Assembly: GCA_030645575.1 (NCBI GenBank)
Contig: JAUSMJ010000073.1
Location: 42,228-106,227 of the forward strand
Length of the DNA: 64,000 bases
Direction: 5' to 3'
Origin: Caulobacter sp.
Lineage (GTDB): Bacteria > Pseudomonadota > Alphaproteobacteria > Caulobacterales > Caulobacteraceae
In this document: in pieces, positions 1 through 9,551 of the stretch
Layout: the number at the start of each line of letters is the position of its first letter
How positions within the stretch are numbered: position 1 is the stretch's first letter
Notes under the pieces: model-generated
The model's database searches: none
What the model saw: the letters and a program-made list of their open reading frames with translations, nothing else
What the model was told of the DNA's origin: nothing
Made by a program: the position numbers and the translations under genes

Positions 1-905
1 GTGTCGAACACCGCGTCGTGGATGCGGGCGCATTCGCCGATGACCGTGGCCAGCAGGGCGCTGGCGCCCACCGACTCCAGCTCATCGACGTCGGCGTATT
101 GCAGGCGGGCCTTGAGCCGCCCGGCCAGTCGTTCGGGCGTGACCAGGCCGCCGGTCTCGACGTGGCGCGAGACCCCCACCAGATGCTCCTCGATGCGCGT
201 CGTGGCGAAGCGGATCGAGCGGGGGAACTCCTCGTCGAAGACCAGGAACTCCAGGATATGCCGCGGCTCGATCTCGGCCGTGTAGCGGCGCAGGTAGGGC
301 TCCAGCGCGCAGCCCATGCGCAGCAGGCTCATCAGCGCGATGCGGTCGGTGACATGGCCGTCGCGGCCGTCGCCGAAACAGACCTCGAGCAGCCGGGCGA
401 TCAGCTGGGCCCGCTCGAGATAGGCGCCCAGCATCAGGAACCGCCAGCCCTCGCCGTGGCTCATGGTCGCGTCGGCGGCGCCCTTGAACAGATGCAGGTC
501 GGCGATGACGTCGTGCAGATAGGCCGAGGAGCCCCCCTCGAACGCGGAGGCCGCGCCGTCGCTGGTGATCCGCAGATAGAGCAGGTTGAGCCGCTCCCAG
601 GTCTCGGTGGTGATCTGGTCGCGCACCTGGCGGGCGTTCTCCCGGGCCAGCGACAGGGAGGTGATCACCGAATTGGGATCGTCCCGGTCCAGCACCAGCG
701 CCCTGGCCGCCTCGTAGGTGCGGGCCGCCCGGGCCATGTCGGGATCGCCCACGGCCGACAGGGCGATGTAGGCGGTCTGGGCGGCGGCGTCGGACCGGTC
801 CAGCGTGGCGTTGAGCATCACATCGGCCAGACGCGAGAAATGCTCGGCCCGCTCCAGATAGCGGCCGATCCAGTAGAGGCTGTCGGCGACCCGCGCGAGC
901 ATCAT
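1..905 (-). CDS. alpha-E domain protein (partial, runs off window start)
   Basis: Reading the minus strand from an ATG at 905 gives an open frame to the window edge, about 301 codons, so the C-terminus is missing. The N-terminus is mostly helical and starts MMLARVADSLYWIGRYLERA, typical of the alpha-E (DUF403) family. These proteins are regularly encoded next to circularly permuted ATP-grasp proteins and are thought to act with them, possibly in peptide-bond or amide formation; the substrate is unknown. The start overlaps the stop of the upstream ATP-grasp gene by four bases (ATGA), so the two are probably translationally coupled. A second in-frame ATG lies directly after the first. Family assignment is by motif and context; the biochemical role is not known. 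Confidence 0.85.
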   Translation of the reverse strand, partial: MMLARVADSLYWIGRYLERAEHFSRLADVMLNATLDRSDAAAQTAYIALSAVGDPDMARAARTYEAARALVLDRDDPNSVITSLSLARENARQVRDQITTETWERLNLLYLRITSDGAASAFEGGSSAYLHDVIADLHLFKGAADATMSHGEGWRFLMLGAYLERAQLIARLLEVCFGDGRDGHVTDRIALMSLLRMGCALEPYLRRYTAEIEPRHILEFLVFDEEFPRSIRFATTRIEEHLVGVSRHVETGGLVTPERLAGRLKARLQYADVDELESVGASALLATVIGECARIHDAVFD

Positions 906-2455
906 GGCTGGACGGCCTCCGAGGTCTCGTCGACCAGCACCCAGGTGTCCTTCGAGCCGCCGCCCTGGCTGGAATTGACCACCAGTGAACCGCGCCGCAG
1001 CGCCACGCGGGTCAGGGCGCCGGGCGTCACGACGGTCTTCTCGCCCGACAGGATGAACGGCCGCAGATCGACGTGCCGGGGCTCGATCCGGCCGTCGATC
1101 AGGCAGGGCGCGGTCGACAGCTGGATCGTCGGCTGGGCGATGTAGTTGGCCGGGTCGGCCTTCAGCGCCTCGGCGAAGGCCTCGCGTTCCTTGCGGCTGG
1201 CGTGCGGGCCGACCAGCATGCCGTAGCCGCCCGAGGCGCCGACCGCCTTGACCACCAGCTTGTCGAGATTGCCCAGCACGTGGTTCAGCTGGACCGGCTC
1301 GCGGCACAGGAAGGTCTCGATATTGGGCAGGATGGCGTCTTCGCCCAGGTAGTATTTGATGATGTCGGGGACATAGGCATAGACCGCCTTGTCGTCGGCG
1401 ACCCCCGTGCCGGGGGCGTTGCACATGACCACGTTGCCGGCGCGATAGGCGTTGAACAGCCCCGCCACGCCCAGCCCCGAGTCCCGCCGGAAGGTGAGGG
1501 GATCGATGAAGTCGTCATCGACCCGGCGATAGATCACGTCCACCCGGCGAAGGCCGGTCGTGGTGCGCATGTAGACCATGTTCTCGTGCACCACGAGATC
1601 GCGCCCCTCGACTAGCGGCGCGCCCATCAGCCGGGCGAGATAGGCGTGCTCGTAATAGGCGCTGTTGTAGACGCCGGGGGTCAGCACCACGACCTGCGGG
1701 TCGGGCCGCCAGTCGGGGGCCATGCTCTTGAGCGTCGCCAGCAGCAGGTCGGGATAGCGCTCCACGGGCCGCACGTTGGCGGCGCGGAAGGTGCCGGGGA
1801 AGGTCCGCTTGGCCGCGTCGCGGTTGGCCAGCATGTAGGACACGCCCGACGGCACCCGCAGATTGTCCTCCAGCACGGCGAACTGGCCGTCCTGGCCGCG
1901 AATCAGGTCCGATCCGCAGACGTTGGCGTAGGCCTTGTGCGGCACATAGAGGTGCTGCATTTCGCGGCGGTACGACGGCGCGCCCAGCACCAGCTCGCGC
2001 GGCACGATGCCGTCCATCAGGATCTGCTGCTCGCCGTAGATGTCGTCGAGGAACATGTTCAGCGCCTTCAGGCGCTGGATCAGACCCGCCTCGATGTGAT
2101 TCCACTCGGTCGAGGGGATGATCCGCGGCACCAGGTCGGTGGGGATGATCCGCTCGGTGGTGGTCTCGGCGCCGTAGACGGTGAAGGTGATGCCCTGCAG
2201 CAGAAAGGAGCGCTCCAGCGTCTTCTGACGGTCCGCCAGGGCTTCCGGAGAAAGGGTGGTCAGGCGTGCGTGGACCGAGGCGTAGTGGCCGCGGACATCG
2301 CCGCCGGCCACGTACATCTCGTCGAACGCCTCGCCCGGCAGGTAGGCCGCATCCGCGAACGGCGCCGCGGGATCGTGGTTCGGGATCTGCAGGCTCGCGA
2401 CGGTCAAGTCCGGGTCCGTTTCTTTGCCGGCCTGAACGGCCTCTTCACGGTTCAT
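902..2455 (-). CDS. circularly permuted type 2 ATP-grasp protein
   Basis: This 517-residue protein has the DUF404/DUF407 arrangement of the circularly permuted ATP-grasp family. Visible landmarks are ITFTVYGAETTTERIIPTDL near residue 95, a glycine-rich nucleotide loop (GASGGYGMLVGP) near residue 410, and the closing strand RHVDLRPFIL near 465. ATP-grasp enzymes join a carboxylate to an amine using ATP, but the substrate of this subfamily is not established. It is the first gene of a two-gene operon with the alpha-E protein. The alpha-E/ATP-grasp pair is often followed by transglutaminase and proteasome-like protease genes, which would lie outside this window. The start is an ATG at 2455; 172 bases separate it from divergent tamA. 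Confidence 0.88.
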   Translation of the reverse strand: MNREEAVQAGKETDPDLTVASLQIPNHDPAAPFADAAYLPGEAFDEMYVAGGDVRGHYASVHARLTTLSPEALADRQKTLERSFLLQGITFTVYGAETTTERIIPTDLVPRIIPSTEWNHIEAGLIQRLKALNMFLDDIYGEQQILMDGIVPRELVLGAPSYRREMQHLYVPHKAYANVCGSDLIRGQDGQFAVLEDNLRVPSGVSYMLANRDAAKRTFPGTFRAANVRPVERYPDLLLATLKSMAPDWRPDPQVVVLTPGVYNSAYYEHAYLARLMGAPLVEGRDLVVHENMVYMRTTTGLRRVDVIYRRVDDDFIDPLTFRRDSGLGVAGLFNAYRAGNVVMCNAPGTGVADDKAVYAYVPDIIKYYLGEDAILPNIETFLCREPVQLNHVLGNLDKLVVKAVGASGGYGMLVGPHASRKEREAFAEALKADPANYIAQPTIQLSTAPCLIDGRIEPRHVDLRPFILSGEKTVVTPGALTRVALRRGSLVVNSSQGGGSKDTWVLVDETSEAVQP

Positions 2456-2627
2456 TCCTAACGCTCATCCCCGACAGTCGGGCGCGTTTACGGCTGAGTC
2501 GCCCCATGAAGTCCCGACTGCCTGGCATTTGTGCAATTTTGACCGTCCGTGCAAAGGGCTGGACGGCGTGACAGTCTCGACGGGCCCGACTAAACGGGGA
2601 CCGGGGGCGCAGACAGAGGAAGACAGT

Positions 2628-4439
2628 TTGCAGCCCGCGCGCTCCGCCCTCGTCGTCGCCACCGTCGCCGCGCTCGCCGCGCTGGCGACGCCGGCGCTGG
2701 CGCAGACGCCCAAGGCGGCGGTCCAGGGCGTGACGGACACCGAGCTGCGCGACGCCATCGAACGCGCCGTCGGCGAGGCCAGGTCAACACCCGAGACCCG
2801 CTTCGAAGCCCGTCGCCGCGCCCGCGACGCGGCCGAGGACGCCATCGCCGCCCTGCGCACCCAGGGCTACTACGCCTACGAGGTTCAGCCCGACGTCATC
2901 GACCGCGACGAGGACGGCGGCGGCGAGCCGCCGCGCGCGGTGCTGATCATCAAGCCGGGGCCCAGGTTCCGGTTCGCCGGGGCGGGCGTCGAGTGGGTCG
3001 GCGCCGAACCTCTGCCAGAGGTGATCATCTCCGCCGAACAGGCCATGGCCATCCGCCGCGGCGCCGCCGGCAAGGCGGCCGATGTGCTGGCCGCCGAGGG
3101 CCGCATCGTCGCCGCCATCCAGAAGCGCGGCTACGCCGACGCCGAGCCTGGCGTGCGCGAGGTCATCGTCGATCACGCCGACCACACGGTGCGGCCGACC
3201 TTTCGCATCGTCGCCGGCGAACGGGTGATGATGGACGGCGTGACCGTCGAGCCGGCCGGCCGGACCGGTCCCGCCTGGGTCGTGTCGCTGGCGCCCTGGA
3301 AACCCGGCGATGTCTACAATCCCGAACAGGTCGCGGAGCTGGAACGGCGACTGCTGGACACCGGGGTCTATGACTCGGTCTCGGTCACGCTGCGGCCGGC
3401 GGACAAGGCCGATGCCGAGGGACGCCGGCCGGTGCTGGTGGCGCTGGTGGACCGGCCGATGCGGACGCTGGAACTGAGCGCCGGCTATTCGACCAGCGAG
3501 GGCGCGGGCCTTGACGTGCGGCGCACGCGCTACAACCAGCTGGGGCGAGCCGACACGGTCACCTACACCCTGCGGCTGGCCGAACTGGAACAGCGGTTCG
3601 AGGCCCGTCTGACCCTGCCGCACTGGCGCTGCCCGCAGCAGACACTGACAATGGTCGCCGGCCTGTATGACGAACAGACCGACGCCTATGACGCCATGGG
3701 ATTCCTGGCTACCGGGGACGTGACGCGCCGGTTCGGCAAGACGTCCTTCGTTACGGCCGGCCTCGCGCTCGACGCCAGCCGCAGCGCCGAGAAGACGCAG
3801 ATCAACAACGCCACCATCCGGGGCGCGGAGCGGGACATCCTGACCGGCTCGGTGCTGGGCGCCGTGTCCCTGGACCGGTCGGACGATCCGCTCGATCCCA
3901 CCCGCGGCTGGCGGGTCGAGGCCCGGGCCGAGCCCACCGTCGCGGTCGGTGACCTGCAGGCGCTCTATTTCAAGGTCCAGGCCCAGGGCTCGGCCTATTT
4001 TTCCCTCGACGAGGACTCCCGCACCGTCCTGGCGACCCGCCTCAAGCTGGGCTCGGTCTTCGGCGCGACCCTGGCCGATGTGGCCGCGCCGCGCCGCTTC
4101 TACGCCGGCGGCGGGGGTTCGGTGCGCGGCTATGCCTGGCAGGCCATTGGCCCGCGACTGGCCGACAACACCCCGCAGGGGGGGCTGTCGTTGTTCGAGG
4201 CCTCCTTCGAGGGACGTTACCGCCTGACCGGGCGTTGGGGCGTGGTGGTCTTCATCGACGCCGGGGCCATTGGCACGGACGCCTATCCGCAGGGCGATGA
4301 CTTCAGCGTCGGCGCCGGCCTTGGCGTGCGCTACGACTTGGGCTTTGGACCGATCCGGGCCGACATCGCCGTGCCGCTGGACAAGCGCGAGGGCGACGCC
4401 GACTTCCAGATCTACATCAGCATCGGACAGGCGTTTTGA
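2628..4439 (+). CDS. tamA: TamA, outer-membrane Omp85 subunit of the TAM complex
   Basis: With the TTG start at 2628 this is a 603-residue protein. That start is chosen because AGAGGAAG lies just upstream and because the protein then begins with a clean signal peptide (LQPARSALVVATVAALAALA, cleavage after ALA-Q). The open frame extends to an ATG at 2529, but that stretch would bury the signal. The N-terminal third fits POTRA-like domains and the C-terminal half is an Omp85 beta-barrel, with GGGGSVRGYAWQ around residue 500 matching the conserved VRGY/F lid-lock motif. TamA works with TamB to move proteins or lipids to the outer membrane. It runs directly into tamB with overlapping stop and start, which supports the identification. 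Confidence 0.9.
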   Translation: MQPARSALVVATVAALAALATPALAQTPKAAVQGVTDTELRDAIERAVGEARSTPETRFEARRRARDAAEDAIAALRTQGYYAYEVQPDVIDRDEDGGGEPPRAVLIIKPGPRFRFAGAGVEWVGAEPLPEVIISAEQAMAIRRGAAGKAADVLAAEGRIVAAIQKRGYADAEPGVREVIVDHADHTVRPTFRIVAGERVMMDGVTVEPAGRTGPAWVVSLAPWKPGDVYNPEQVAELERRLLDTGVYDSVSVTLRPADKADAEGRRPVLVALVDRPMRTLELSAGYSTSEGAGLDVRRTRYNQLGRADTVTYTLRLAELEQRFEARLTLPHWRCPQQTLTMVAGLYDEQTDAYDAMGFLATGDVTRRFGKTSFVTAGLALDASRSAEKTQINNATIRGAERDILTGSVLGAVSLDRSDDPLDPTRGWRVEARAEPTVAVGDLQALYFKVQAQGSAYFSLDEDSRTVLATRLKLGSVFGATLADVAAPRRFYAGGGGSVRGYAWQAIGPRLADNTPQGGLSLFEASFEGRYRLTGRWGVVVFIDAGAIGTDAYPQGDDFSVGAGLGVRYDLGFGPIRADIAVPLDKREGDADFQIYISIGQAF

Positions 4440-7400
4440 GCGAGACCGCGCCCCCGCCGGAGACACCGCCCCCCCGCCGCCGGCTGCTGCCGGCCGGCGG
4501 GCCGGGGCTGATCATCCTGGTGTCGTTGGTCGCGGTGCTGCTGGTCGCGGGCCTGGGCCTGTTCACGCGCTACGGGATCAACACCGCGCCGGGCCTGATG
4601 TTCGTCGAGGCGCGCGCCAACGGGCTGAAGCTCGGTCGCTATGGCAAGCTCAGGATCCGGGGCCTGCACGGCGACCTGTGGCGGGACTTCACGATCAGTC
4701 ACCTGACGATCAGTGACGAGAAGGGCGTCTGGCTCGACGCCGACAATGTGGTGGTCGTCTGGCGTTATCACGAGCTGTTCCTGCGCCGCTTTCATGCCGA
4801 CCGGCTGGCGGCGGCCAGGGTGCGCGTCCTGCGCCGCCCGACCCTGGCGCCCAAGGCCGTGTCGCGCGGCCTGCCGGTTTCGGTGAACATCGAGAAGGCG
4901 CGGCTGGTGGTCGAGACCCTGCCGGCCTTCAGCTACGAGCGCGGCCTGTTCGATGTGGTCGGGTCGCTGGACATGGTGCGCAAGGGACCGGTTCACATCC
5001 GCATGGGCGTTGGCAGCCGGCTGCACGCCGGCGACCGTGTCGGCCTGGCGGTCGATACCGGCAAGGGCAAGCCCCTGGTGATCATCGCCGACGCGGCCGA
5101 AGCCCGGGGCGGGGCCATCGCCGGTTCCCTGGGCCTGGCCTCCGACCGGCCGTTCTCGCTGAAGGTCCGGGCCGGCGGGGCGCCGGGCGCGGGCCGGTTC
5201 ACGCTGCTCGCCACCTCCGGGACCCAGGTTCCGGCCCAGGCCTCGGGCGTCTGGAGCAAGGCCGGGGGCTCGGCCAGCGGCCGCGTGTCGCTCGTCGCGT
5301 CCGCCCTGACCGCGAAATATGCCCAGCGCTTCGGCGACGAGGTCCGCTTCTCGGTTGCGGGGGCCAAGGCGAAGAGCGGCCTCTACGCCCTGGACGGCCG
5401 TGCCGACAGCCCGACGCTGTCCGTCACCGCCCGGGGCGAGGCCGATGTCGGCAAGCGACTGATCGGACCCGGCGGCCTGGCGGTCACGGCTTCGACCACC
5501 AGTCTCGACCGCGTGGCGAGCCGCTTCATCGCCGGGGCCGCCCGGACCCAGGGCCGGCTGACGGGCAGCGGCGCCAGCTGGGCCTATGTCGGGACCATCG
5601 CCTCGGCGAACTTCAAGGCGGCGGGCTACGGCCTGGCGCGGGTGTCAGGCCCGGTGACCGTGGCCCGCCGCAAGGGCGAGCTGACGGTCCAGGGAACGCT
5701 GGCCGGCGAGGGCGGGGCCGGGAAGGGCTACCTCGCCGCCCTGCTCGGCGCCCGGCCCACGGCGGATGTCCAGTACGCGCGCCTGGCCGACGGGCGCCAG
5801 CTGATCCGCCGACTCAGGGGCGCCGGCGCGGGCCTCAAGCTCGAGGCCACCGGCGAACGCTCCCTGCTTGGCGGCCTGTCGTTCAAGGGCGATGCCCAGC
5901 TGACCAACCTGATCGCCGCGCGCGCGGGCTCGAAGGGCGCGGCGACGGCCGCCTGGTCGGCGACGCAGCATGGCGCGGGCAAGCCCTGGACGGTGACCGT
6001 CGATGGCAAGGGGACCGGCTTCGCCACCGGCTACGCCGAGCTGGACCGCCTGCTCGGCCCCGCGCCGCGCTTCAAGGGCAAGGCCGATCTGCAGGCCGGC
6101 CGCTGCGCGGTTCAGTCGGCGGAGCTCAATGGCGCCCTGGCCTCGGCCCGGGCGGCCGGGCTGATCGGGCCGGGTGGGGCGCTCAAGCTCAGCCTGGACT
6201 GGACGGCCAGGGGACCATTCGGCGCCGGGCCGGTCGAGGTGGCGGGCGACGCCAGGGGCACGGGAGCCATCACCGGCTCGCTTGCCGCGCCGCGCGCCGA
6301 CCTGATCGCCGACTTCGCCACCGTCGAGGTTCCACGCCTGACCCTGACCGGCGCGCATGTCACCCTCAGCTTCCTGCGCGGCCCGGGCGGGACCGACGGG
6401 GCCCTGGCGATCGCCGCCGGCAGCCAGTACGGCCCGGCCCGCGCCCGGACCGCCTTCCGCTTCGCCGAAGGCGGCCTGGATCTGACGGGGCTGGACGCCG
6501 ACGCCGGGGGCGTCAAGGCCACCGGAGCCCTGGCCCTGCGCAAGGGGCGGCCCTCGACCGCCGACCTGATCCTGGCCATCGGCCCGGGCGCGATCCTGAC
6601 GGAAGGCGCGATCAGCGGCTCGGCCCGGGTCGTCGACGCCGCCGGCGGGCCGCGCGCGACGCTGAACCTGACGGCGCTCAACGCCACGCTTCGCGGCGCT
6701 GGCGGCCTGCGGTTCTCGTCGGCGCGGTTCACCGCCGACGGCCCCCTCGAACGCCTGCCGGTGTCGGTGGATGGGCGGGGGGCCTACGGCTCGAACAGCT
6801 GGCGGTTCAAGGGCGACGGCTTCTTCGCCCAGCGCGGCGACAACACCGGCCTGGCCCTGGATGGCGAGGGGCGCTTCGGCTCGGCCGATTTCCGCACCCT
6901 TGAGACCGCTAAAATCGGTTTCGGCGGCGGCCAGCGGTTCGCCGATCTCAAGCTCGACGTCGAAGGCGGTCGCGCCGCGATCACGCTGCGCGCCGACGGC
7001 GATGCGGCCGACCTGCGCGCCAGCCTGACGGGCGTGTCCCTCGGCGCCCTGAACGAGGACCTGGCCGGGCAGTTCGACGGCGAGCTGTCCCTGCGGGGCA
7101 AGGGCGACCGGCTGACCGGCGACCTGACGGCGGCGCTACGCGACGCCCGGGCCCGGGGCGCGGGCAAGACGGTCTCGGTCAACGGCGACGTCAAGGCTGT
7201 CCTCGACGACGCGACCCTGACCATCACCGGGACGGCGACCAACGCCGGCGGCCTGCGGTCGGGTGTCAGCCTTGCCCTGCCGGTGGTGGCCTCCGCCGCG
7301 CCGTTCCGGCTGGCCATCGCCCGCCAGCAGCCGATGCGCGGCCAGTTCATGGCCGAAGGCGAGATCAAGCCGCTGTGGGACCTGCTGGTCGGCGGCGAAC

Positions 7401-8635
7401 GCACGGTCTCGGGCCAGGTGTCGATGGCCGGGACCATCGCCGGCAGCCTGGCCGATCCCCGACTGGCGGGCCGCGCCGAACTGAGCCGCGGGTCCTTCGT
7501 GGATGGCGTCGTCGGCCTGAAGCTGGAGGACCTGTCCGTCGTCGCCGTGCTGTCCGACAACGCCATCGACGTCAGCCGCTTCTCGGCGTCCGACGGCCGG
7601 GGCGGGCGCGTCAGCGGCGGCGAACGTGGCCAGCTGTCGGGTGGCGGTCGCATCAGCCTGCTGCGCGACGGGGTGAGCACCTTCCGCGTCACCCTGAAGG
7701 ACTTCCAGCTGATCGAGAACGACGCGGTGACGGCCATCGCGTCAGGCGACACGACCATCAACCGGGCCGCCGACGGCAAGGTCCAGGTGTCCGGCGCCCT
7801 GAACATCGACCGGGCCACCGTGGCGGCCAACCCGCCCACCCCCAGCGGCGTCGTGCCGATGGACGTGGTCGAGATCAACCGCTCCAACGGCGGCGAGGCC
7901 GAGGTGCTGGCCGAGCCGTCCCGCGGCCTGGTGGTCGCCCTGGACGTGACCCTGAAGGCCGCGCGCGGCATCTTCGTCGAGGGGCGCGGCCTGGACGCGG
8001 AACTGTCGCTGGACGCCCATGTCGGCGGCACGACCGCCAGGCCTGTGCTAAGCGGCGTGGCCAGGATCGTGCGCGGGGAATACGACTTCGCCGGCAAGCG
8101 GTTCGAGTTCGACCAGCGCGGCGCGGTCTATCTGGCGACCACGCCGGAACGGATCCGGCTGGACCTGACCGCCACGCGGGATGACCCGGCCCTGACGGCT
8201 GTCATCCGGGTGCGCGGCACGGCGGCCAAGCCCGAGATCACCCTGACCTCGACGCCGGTGCTGCCCAGTGACGAGGTGCTGTCGCGGATCCTGTTCGGGG
8301 CCTCGGCCTCGCAGCTGTCGCCGCTCGAGGCCGCGCAGCTCGCGTCGGCGCTGGCGGCCCTGGCCGGCGGCGGCGGCTTTGACGTGATCGGCAACCTGAA
8401 GAACTTCGCCGGCCTCGACCGGCTGGTGTTCGCGGGCGGCGGGGCGGCCGGGGCCATGACCGTGGCCGGCGGCAAATACCTGACCGACGACGTCTATCTC
8501 GAGATCATCGGCGGCGGCCGCGACGGCCCCGCGGCCCAGGTCGAATGGCGCGTGCGCCGCAACCTGTCGATCATCTCCCGCCTGCAGGGCGAGGGCGGCG
8601 GCAAGCTGTCGGTGCGCTGGCGGCGGGACTACTGA
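4436..8635 (+). CDS. tamB: TamB, inner-membrane-anchored translocation/assembly module protein
   Basis: This is a 1,399-residue protein starting at TTG 4436, which overlaps the tamA TGA stop (TTGA). It has a proline-rich cytoplasmic tail of about 20 residues, one transmembrane helix (roughly residues 25-47, LIILVSLVAVLLVAGLGLF), then a very long beta-rich AsmA-like body and the C-terminal TamB (DUF490) domain over the last ~350 residues. The C-terminus includes the conserved RGEYDFAGKRFEF-type segment and ends in aromatic D-Y. TamB bridges the periplasm and partners with TamA, and related proteins move phospholipids. Its end overlaps by seven bases the convergent PIN-toxin gene. Confidence 0.9.
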   Translation: MSETAPPPETPPPRRRLLPAGGPGLIILVSLVAVLLVAGLGLFTRYGINTAPGLMFVEARANGLKLGRYGKLRIRGLHGDLWRDFTISHLTISDEKGVWLDADNVVVVWRYHELFLRRFHADRLAAARVRVLRRPTLAPKAVSRGLPVSVNIEKARLVVETLPAFSYERGLFDVVGSLDMVRKGPVHIRMGVGSRLHAGDRVGLAVDTGKGKPLVIIADAAEARGGAIAGSLGLASDRPFSLKVRAGGAPGAGRFTLLATSGTQVPAQASGVWSKAGGSASGRVSLVASALTAKYAQRFGDEVRFSVAGAKAKSGLYALDGRADSPTLSVTARGEADVGKRLIGPGGLAVTASTTSLDRVASRFIAGAARTQGRLTGSGASWAYVGTIASANFKAAGYGLARVSGPVTVARRKGELTVQGTLAGEGGAGKGYLAALLGARPTADVQYARLADGRQLIRRLRGAGAGLKLEATGERSLLGGLSFKGDAQLTNLIAARAGSKGAATAAWSATQHGAGKPWTVTVDGKGTGFATGYAELDRLLGPAPRFKGKADLQAGRCAVQSAELNGALASARAAGLIGPGGALKLSLDWTARGPFGAGPVEVAGDARGTGAITGSLAAPRADLIADFATVEVPRLTLTGAHVTLSFLRGPGGTDGALAIAAGSQYGPARARTAFRFAEGGLDLTGLDADAGGVKATGALALRKGRPSTADLILAIGPGAILTEGAISGSARVVDAAGGPRATLNLTALNATLRGAGGLRFSSARFTADGPLERLPVSVDGRGAYGSNSWRFKGDGFFAQRGDNTGLALDGEGRFGSADFRTLETAKIGFGGGQRFADLKLDVEGGRAAITLRADGDAADLRASLTGVSLGALNEDLAGQFDGELSLRGKGDRLTGDLTAALRDARARGAGKTVSVNGDVKAVLDDATLTITGTATNAGGLRSGVSLALPVVASAAPFRLAIARQQPMRGQFMAEGEIKPLWDLLVGGERTVSGQVSMAGTIAGSLADPRLAGRAELSRGSFVDGVVGLKLEDLSVVAVLSDNAIDVSRFSASDGRGGRVSGGERGQLSGGGRISLLRDGVSTFRVTLKDFQLIENDAVTAIASGDTTINRAADGKVQVSGALNIDRATVAANPPTPSGVVPMDVVEINRSNGGEAEVLAEPSRGLVVALDVTLKAARGIFVEGRGLDAELSLDAHVGGTTARPVLSGVARIVRGEYDFAGKRFEFDQRGAVYLATTPERIRLDLTATRDDPALTAVIRVRGTAAKPEITLTSTPVLPSDEVLSRILFGASASQLSPLEAAQLASALAALAGGGGFDVIGNLKNFAGLDRLVFAGGGAAGAMTVAGGKYLTDDVYLEIIGGGRDGPAAQVEWRVRRNLSIISRLQGEGGGKLSVRWRRDY

Positions 8636-9084
8636 GACGCGTCGTCGCCAAGCGCGGAAAGTCGCGCGGCGTTGTCCGGGTTGAACGGATTGACCACACG
8701 AAGGCCGCCGACCATTCCGCCGTCCTGCAGGTCCTCGCTCAACAGCACGCCAGCGCCGCTCCTGGACGCGGCGACACAGATGACGGCGTCCCAAAGCTGC
8801 AGGTGACGGGCAAGGGCCAGTTCCGCCGCTTCGGCGACGATCTCGCCGCTGGTCGCCGGTGTCAGGAAGGTCGCGCGATAGAGGTCCGCCTGCCTGATGG
8901 CCTCCGGAAGCGCATCGGGCGCCTTTCGTTGAACGACTCCCAGAAATTCGCCGAGCACCTGCGCCGGAATCACGCCGTTGGGAGCGAACCGGGCAATCAC
9001 CTCCGCGGCGCGTCTGCCCTTGCCGGACTCGGGCTCCAGCTCGGCATAGACCAGCAGGTTGCTGTCCAGCGCGACGCGGGTCAC
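8629..9084 (-). CDS. PIN-domain toxin (VapC-like ribonuclease)
   Basis: This is a 151-residue PIN-domain protein starting at GTG 9084, which overlaps the antitoxin TGA stop (GTGA). The frame stays open much further upstream, but that part is antisense and out-of-frame to the antitoxin, so it is rejected. PIN acidic residues are visible: ALDSNLLVYAE (first Asp), VLGEFLGV (Glu), LWDAVICVAA (Asp) and LLSEDLQDG (Asp). Such toxins are Mg-dependent RNases that are inhibited by the co-encoded antitoxin. The partner here is a Phd/YefM-type protein rather than a classic AbrB-type VapB, a common swap. Confidence 0.85.
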   Translation of the reverse strand: MTRVALDSNLLVYAELEPESGKGRRAAEVIARFAPNGVIPAQVLGEFLGVVQRKAPDALPEAIRQADLYRATFLTPATSGEIVAEAAELALARHLQLWDAVICVAASRSGAGVLLSEDLQDGGMVGGLRVVNPFNPDNAARLSALGDDASQ

Positions 9085-9341
9085 GCGGCTTCGTCCCCGT
9101 ATTTGTCTTCTTCGGTGATCTCGCCGACCCGAAATCCCGTCGCCGGCTTGGCCGCCAGACGGGCGACCATGGCTTCGTAGGCCGCCCGCCACTCGGGATC
9201 GTCGCGGCGTCGCGCCGTCTGGGGGGCGACCTTGGCCACGGGTCGGCCCTTCTTGGTAATTATGATCGTCTCGCCGCGTTCGGCCGCCGCGACGAGCTGC
9301 GAGAAGTTCTGATTGGCTTCCCGTACCGAGATTTCCCGCAT
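9081..9341 (-). CDS. Phd/YefM-family antitoxin
   Basis: This is an 86-residue protein with the classic Phd/YefM N-terminus MREISVREANQNFSQLVAAA, followed by GETIIITKKGRPVAKVAP, the DNA-binding part of the fold. The charged C-terminal half (WRAAYEAMVARL...EEDKYGDEAA) would wrap the toxin. It precedes the PIN toxin with a four-base overlap, so the two form one operon. Proteins of this family repress their own promoter. An imperfect palindrome centred on GTTGCAAC lies about 20 bases upstream of the start. Confidence 0.88.
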   Translation of the reverse strand: MREISVREANQNFSQLVAAAERGETIIITKKGRPVAKVAPQTARRRDDPEWRAAYEAMVARLAAKPATGFRVGEITEEDKYGDEAA

Positions 9342-9358
9342 CGGTCCGCTCCAGTTCT

Positions 9359-9370
9359 ACGTTGCAACAT
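9359..9370. promoter_or_regulatory. possible operator of the Phd/PIN operon
   Basis: The sequence ACGTTGCAACAT contains the perfect eight-base palindrome GTTGCAAC and sits 18 bases upstream of the antitoxin start, within the expected promoter region. Phd-family antitoxins bind short palindromes of this kind. Only one copy is visible, so the assignment is tentative. Confidence 0.3.
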
Positions 9371-9551
9371 ACTAGCTCAAACGCCGGCGATAGGCCAGCG
9401 CCTCGGTGGGGGTTCACCTTCCGTCGTCGGGTGGCTATGAAGGGGCATCGGCGATCCCCGTCTTGCGCCATTCCGGCGGGTCGCCTTTTCGAAACACGCG
9501 TCGACACTCGTCCGCGGCAATGGCGTCGGTAAAGCTGGATTGACCCCGCCG

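Noticed and set aside
18..1145. Plus-strand frame at the window start
   Set aside because: It is antisense to the alpha-E and ATP-grasp genes, which show clear family sequence.
2784..4466. Minus-strand frame opposite tamA
   Set aside because: No motif, and tamA is well supported by signal peptide and Omp85 features.
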